Assembly: GCA_948567375.1 (NCBI GenBank)
Contig: OX419756.1
Coordinates: 74,104,333-74,168,332, forward strand
Direction of reading: 5' to 3'
Source of the DNA: Lunularia cruciata
Lineage: Eukaryota; Streptophyta; Marchantiopsida; Lunulariales; Lunulariaceae
Length of the DNA: 64,000 nucleotides
Below the pieces are notes generated by a model. The model saw only the letters and a program-made list of their open reading frames with translations, did not search any database and was not told the DNA's origin. Shown piece after piece: positions 59,199-64,000 of the stretch. The position numbers were made by a program, and so were the translations under genes. Within the stretch, counting starts at the first letter, position 1; each line of letters begins with the position of its first letter.

Positions 59199-61654
59199 AT
59201 GGACACATCGTCAAGCAGGTCTACCCCAGGATATGTTCCATCTTACTTGCCCCCGGGCACATCTTGTTCCTACAAGGTATGTAAGTGAGAACCTGAGTAT
59301 AAGGAATAACTTATATCGACTATGGATGTTGATTACATTCCGCCACAATCTTTAACTCTTTTGACAAACTTCGAGTTACTCAGAGATAGACTTTAATATT
59401 CTCAACTGGCACTTCAGGACCAAAACAACCGGAACGTTGTTATAGGAATAGATACTGTTCCTTAGGAAAGTACCAGACGTTCTCACAATGTTGTGAGGTT
59501 GCTTGAAACTACACCTCTCAATTCACAATATTTTATCTACGTTTGCAGCGGCTCCGGACCGGTTCATGCATAGCATGTCCTAAAGAGCCGTACCCTGGAA
59601 TTCAGGAGGTAAAGCTTAAAGTCACTCAAAATCAAGGAACAGGCATGTGCCTGATGTCAGCTGATGGATAATAATTACTTGGCTAATTACCTTTCAATTT
59701 TACTATCTCGGCGATAAATATGTAGGAAATAGGAGGCTCGTGTGTTTTGAAATCGCTACTGCACTAATTGTCTGTATTTGTCTAGTTTTTCAGTTCAGCG
59801 ATTCCGTGTTCTTAGTGTGCACTCCAGCTCCAACGATGCCGCTGGTCTACGTCTTTTTCTTCCATGGTCTTGAACTGGAGCAGACTGGTGAGCTATATTT
59901 GCACCTTTCCACTTGGACATGCAAACAGGACCCGACATGCAAACAGGATCCGAAGACAATCTGGCCCCAAATTTGGCTTCACGAGCACGGTGCGCGAGTC
60001 TTCTTCATCAAGTATGATGCAAGTTCAGAGCAGACCGACACGACGGGGAGAATGCGTTTGATGACGATAGCTGAAAATTTGGTGCACGAACTCGGTTGGG
60101 CATTTGACAAAGGACAAGAGTTGCCGACAACAGTATCACACCTATTATTTTAGTCGGACATGGTTTTGGAGGTCTGGTTCTCAAGCAGTTATGCCTCCAT
60201 GCGGCAGCGCGGAAAGTTAAAGATCCAACGAGATTGCTATAAAGGATCAAAGGGATTCTGTTTTGTGGAACTCCCCATAGAGGGTCGGAAACGCTTGCTG
60301 GGATGGCAGAAAAAATCATGAATCAGAGTCCTTTGTTGCCACTTGTGAAGGTGCTGGGCAACGAGGTGGTCGTGCTAGACGAGAACTTCGTGGAATTGGG
60401 GAGAAATGAAGGTTGGGAGATTTACACTGTCGGAGAAAGTTTTGCTACAAAAATCCCCGAAATATTCCGTGAGGTATAATATGATCTACAGAATTAAAGT
60501 CTGATTTAATGAAGACGGTTTTTGGTTCTTATAAGTATAAATTCCATACTAAAAAATGTTAAACGCTTTTTTAAGGTTTCAGATTTTGCAGGTTGTCTAG
60601 CTTGAGAGTACTATTTACTGCATAGTGGTTTAGTCTAAGAGAGACAATGGAAGGTCTATCTTAGGTCTCCAAACTCCAGGTTACGTCCGCTTCATTTTAC
60701 TTTATGGATCTGTCACTCTTCTCAGATTGAGCGTATCTTGGTTACCTTTCATATGCACTTCATATGCATTTAATGAGTTCTGAATCACCCGTTCCTAGAA
60801 GGGTTTCTGCTCTCATCTCCCAATATCCATGTTTAAATCATGCATGTGTAGGTCATAGATAAAATCTCAAGCATGATTGTAGAAGAAGCATCTGCACGGT
60901 GTGGATCAGGACACATAACTGTGGCTGCAGACCGTATGTCATTGTGCAAACCACAAAGCAAAACAGCGAACATGTTCCTGTGCTTGGTCAAGCTGATCAA
61001 ATGTGTTACCGTGCAGCAACCTGAGGTATTGGAGTTCATCCATATCTATTGTATGATCTGAATAACTTTAGGGAACCGATTTACACGTTTTCTAAATTCC
61101 ATTTCCTTCTAACTATTGTTGCAGGCGAAGAAACACCAGCTCCAAGTTAAAAAGTGCGCAATGCCATGTAAAGCGGAGAAAATCAGTCTCAATGAACCTA
61201 GTGGGTACAGAGTCGGTCTCCACTTCTGGAATACGGGATTGCAAAAATTGAGGAGGGGCGTTCGTGTATGGGGTTTGTGGGACGGGAAGAGTCGTCAAGA
61301 CCACCCTTGCAAAGTTGCTCTACGATATCATCAAGGCCCGGTTTGGATACACCTGTTTCATAGACAAAGTGAAGGAGATTTCAGGGGACAAGGGAAAGGT
61401 GAAGGAAGAAGTCTGGAAACACATGTCCCCAACCTGAAGGTTATTACAATGAAAACAGGTGGGATGAGATGACAAAGAAGAAACTCCTTGTCACGTTTGA
61501 TGATGTCGATAACAGTAAAGATGTAGAGTTACTGAAGGAAATAGCTGAAGAGAATGATGCCGAAGGGAAGTTTCATAGTCACCAGCCGAAATGAAGGGCT
61601 TTTTAATCTATTCACCGACGAGATATATGTCTTTCGAGTTCGAGTGTTGAGGAG
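59199..61654 (+). pseudogene. HNL3: truncated alpha/beta-hydrolase-NB-ARC copy with lost catalytic residues
   Basis: Exons align with HNL1: 59199-59276, 59549-59608, 59794-60473, 60852-61025, and a partial exon 5 from about 61125. Exon 3 holds FFHGL, but the nucleophile elbow reads GHGFGG (Ser to Gly), with a frameshift before it and a TAA soon after. An 18-bp tandem duplication (59917-59952, TCKQDP twice) is private to this copy. In exon 4 the expected His is Arg (ADRMSLCKP). Exon 5 is frameshifted at its start; the P-loop reads GTGRVVKTT and kinase-2 LLVTFDDV. Homology to NB-ARC ends at about 61654 and continues into repeat block D. No ARC2 or LRRs exist. It is clearly a dead copy. Confidence 0.88.
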
Positions 61655-64000
61655 CATAGTTACTCAAGCACACGCACAAAACATTCAACTCAATATAGAG
61701 TTCACAAAGGCTAAAACGCTCATGATACAAGAGGACCTCACCGAAGATTCTGCATGCACGGCTTAACAGGCTTAGAAACCTTATCTTGGAAAACTAGCTC
61801 TTAGAATCCATGCCCTGTTTCAGTGGGATCCCTTGGTTTCCAACTGCTCATACATTTGGTAAAAGTACATATTATTGAAATAAACTTATTTAATGCCAAA
61901 TTTGAGTCTGATTCTGGACTCTTCAACTCCTGGCCAGTTTAGCGTCTTTCTAATATGGGTACACAGAATTGTAATTTCATTTCAAACAGTTGTGCTTCAG
62001 CCAGTCCCCTAGGAAAGGAACCCCCGGACAAAATATCCGCAATCCAATGTATGCAAAATCGGAAGTAAGTACCATCAAAATTGGAAGGAAGCATCATCAT
62101 CCGGGAACCCGAATCCCCAAAATTTGAACATGATCACTCGAATTGGAGAGAAACCTTAGAGGAAATTCTCTGCAGTTTCTCAAGAATGAAAGCTTCTAAT
62201 CAATCAATCCATGACTCAAAGAACTGGAAATAGAGCTGTCTATTCTCACCAACGAACCTTTTGATCCCTCCGTTTGAACGATATCTCCGAATAACCTACA
62301 AATGCATCCTCGCGTGATCCGGTGTCTGCAATATGATAAACCACGCAAACATCAGAGTCAGCGTAAACAATCGTCTTCCTCCCCGCGATTTCTCCATCTC
62401 CAACAAGACTTCTTCTCCGCTCCCCATGAAGCACATCGATCGAAACCACCTGTACTGCGCTGCGTCAGTGGTTTTGCTAAAACAGCTGATTGCCCTGTAA
62501 ACCGCCAGGGTAGGAAGGCTACCGACACATCTTACTGAGTCTTGCTCAAAAACATAACGAGTATGTTGAGGAAAAGGAAGTGTGAAGCCTACACTTGTTT
62601 AAATTGATTAAATATATTTTGTTGAGTTATATAAGATTTGGTTTATGTTCTTAGTAGAACTGTTATAAAGCATGTATACATTGCAAGTTACGGACACGTC
62701 TTACTGAGTCTTGCTCGCAGACATAACTTTTATTTAATCAAGAAAGGACAATCAAGGTACAGTTCTATGTTGATTAGGTTTTTGCCACAAAGATAATGAT
62801 TAATTAAGATAAATATTACAACTAAAAATTAGGAACGAAGGAAAAGGAAAAGGAAATCTTAAGTTTACATTTATCTAAATTGATAGATATACTTTGTTTA
62901 ACGATTTGCCTCTATTCTTAGTAGAACTGTAATAAAAAAGCAAGTATACATTACAAGTTATTTTTTCACATGGGTCTGCTCTCTCATAAGCGGGACAAGT
63001 AACTAAGGTATTTCAACAGATCTATTTTGTCTTTATAGAGGATAAAAAGTAAAGGGAATTTTAGAGAATGAAAATATTAAATTCACTCGAAAGAACAATA
63101 TTCTTAATCAGGTTATACATCTTCGTACTAGTGAAGATGCATGAACTCGGATTCTTGAAGGATGGTAAGAATTAATTTGCGTGGTTTTGAGTGATAAACT
63201 TGTGGAAGGGCCCTAGAAGGATGTGCCTCCTATCCTGCTAAGCCAAAATACACCTTAAACAACAGAACTTATATAAAAAAATTTACAAAAAGCAGACACG
63301 TATAAGGAAACAAGGTAATCTCGGATTGGACTCCGTACAAGCATAAAACCGTAGAAGTAAACGGAGTAGATAAACTTTCTTAAGCTCTGGATTCGGTTGT
63401 CGAAATTAGCTTGCGCGTTCGTCTGTGACTCGCCGAACTTTCTCTGCACACAAAGTGGAAGGACCTTCTGCCGACGTTGCGCCTGGTTTTCCGAAAGGTC
63501 TGCCATGGATTCGTCAGATGTAAACGGCCTGTATAGTGAGGGGTGTTCTTTATCGATAAATTTGGACGGAGCATGAAGGATTTTAGATGTCTTTAGAGGC
63601 CTGCATTTGTATAATATGATCAGTTCAATATGGTCATTTCGTTCTATTTTCTCGGTCACAAGAACACGGTGCTCTACGCTTTTAAATCTTCCGTTGCTCA
63701 GAGCCTGTCAAAATTAAACGTGGAATTCGTGTATATGTCAAGTCACAAGGCGTTACGATCTCCGCTGGTGTCTTTTTCACTCTAGGCGTTATCAGATGGA
63801 GTATGGAGTGCAACTGACGCACAGAATAAATGACAGTGGATTTCGTGGTTCACTTTTCAGTTTGTAATGGAGGAGATGGAAAATGCCGAGAGGAAGTACT
63901 GGAAAGGATTTATCAATGCAAGCCATGAAATGTCTTATTACGCCCAACCAGAAAAGGTTTGCGTACCTCATGAGTGTCGCCAACGTCGATTACAACTGTT
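61655..64000 (+). repeat. HNL-downstream repeat block, copy D
   Basis: It aligns with 28905-31219 (A) and 42455-45840 (B), starting at a point inside the block. The join to HNL3 occurs at a short shared GAGCATAG..AC sequence. It lacks about 840 bp present in A and B after 61795. It runs off the window end. The 134-codon minus-strand frame at 63255-63659 is the longest uninterrupted frame in any copy, but its product is unrecognised. Confidence 0.75.
63255..63659 (-). other. Unrecognised 134-codon frame in repeat block D
   Basis: It opens on the minus strand with MTEKIERNDH and contains IDKEHPSLYRPFTSDESMAD and NAQANFDNRIQSLRKFIYS. Its relative in block B (45041-45423) is split between frames. 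There is no signal peptide, clear domain or splice support. It may be one exon of a decayed gene carried with the HNL duplication. Confidence 0.3.

Overview
The window looks like nuclear DNA of a land plant, most likely a non-seed plant (bryophyte, lycophyte or fern). The evidence is a cluster of NLR immune-receptor genes whose N-terminal domain is an alpha/beta-hydrolase. This HNL (Hyd-NB-ARC-LRR) architecture is known from liverworts and other non-seed plants. Introns are short GT-AG introns, and decayed plant Ty1/copia and Ty3/gypsy elements lie alongside. The lineage is an inference from gene architecture; no species is identified.

Layout. 0-2.2 kb: a CA microsatellite and an old Ty1/copia fossil on the minus strand. 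4.5-5.1 kb: one intact single-exon LEA2/NDR1-HIN1-like gene (minus), the only clearly whole ordinary gene. 7.6-22.9 kb: an AT-rich stack of broken Ty3/gypsy fossils, including a solo LTR inside another element and a related LTR in the opposite orientation. 23.5-64 kb: the HNL cluster.

HNL cluster. HNL1 (33.1-39.2 kb, plus) can be read as six exons with all splice phases preserved, giving 1,626 codons. It carries a hydrolase domain, NB-ARC and about 31 LRRs, but two in-frame TGA codons interrupt it. HNL2 (58.0-52.8 kb, minus) is an inverted copy with many lesions and a much shorter LRR array. HNL3 (59.2-61.65 kb, plus) sits head-to-head with HNL2 across a GC-rich spacer and is cut off inside NB-ARC. 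A fourth HNL survives only as its last LRRs at 23.76-24.36 kb, fused to a duplicated 3' end of the LEA2 gene. A non-coding block that follows HNL genes is present in five partial copies (24.1-31.2, 39.8-45.8, 49.1-50.6, 50.7-52.8 inverted, 61.65-64.0 kb). Two near-palindromes (centres near 48.84 and 50.65 kb) and the head-to-head HNL2/HNL3 pair show repeated inverted duplication.

How it fits together. The HNL genes would encode intracellular immune receptors: an N-terminal effector-like hydrolase domain, a nucleotide switch and an LRR sensor. Here the cluster is evolving by duplication, inversion, expansion of a 144-bp LRR dimer unit (12 units in HNL1, 3 in HNL2) and gene death. HNL1 is the only candidate for function, and its status depends on whether the two TGA codons are real. 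Exon boundaries were read by eye and by comparing the three copies; no alignment or database search was run.
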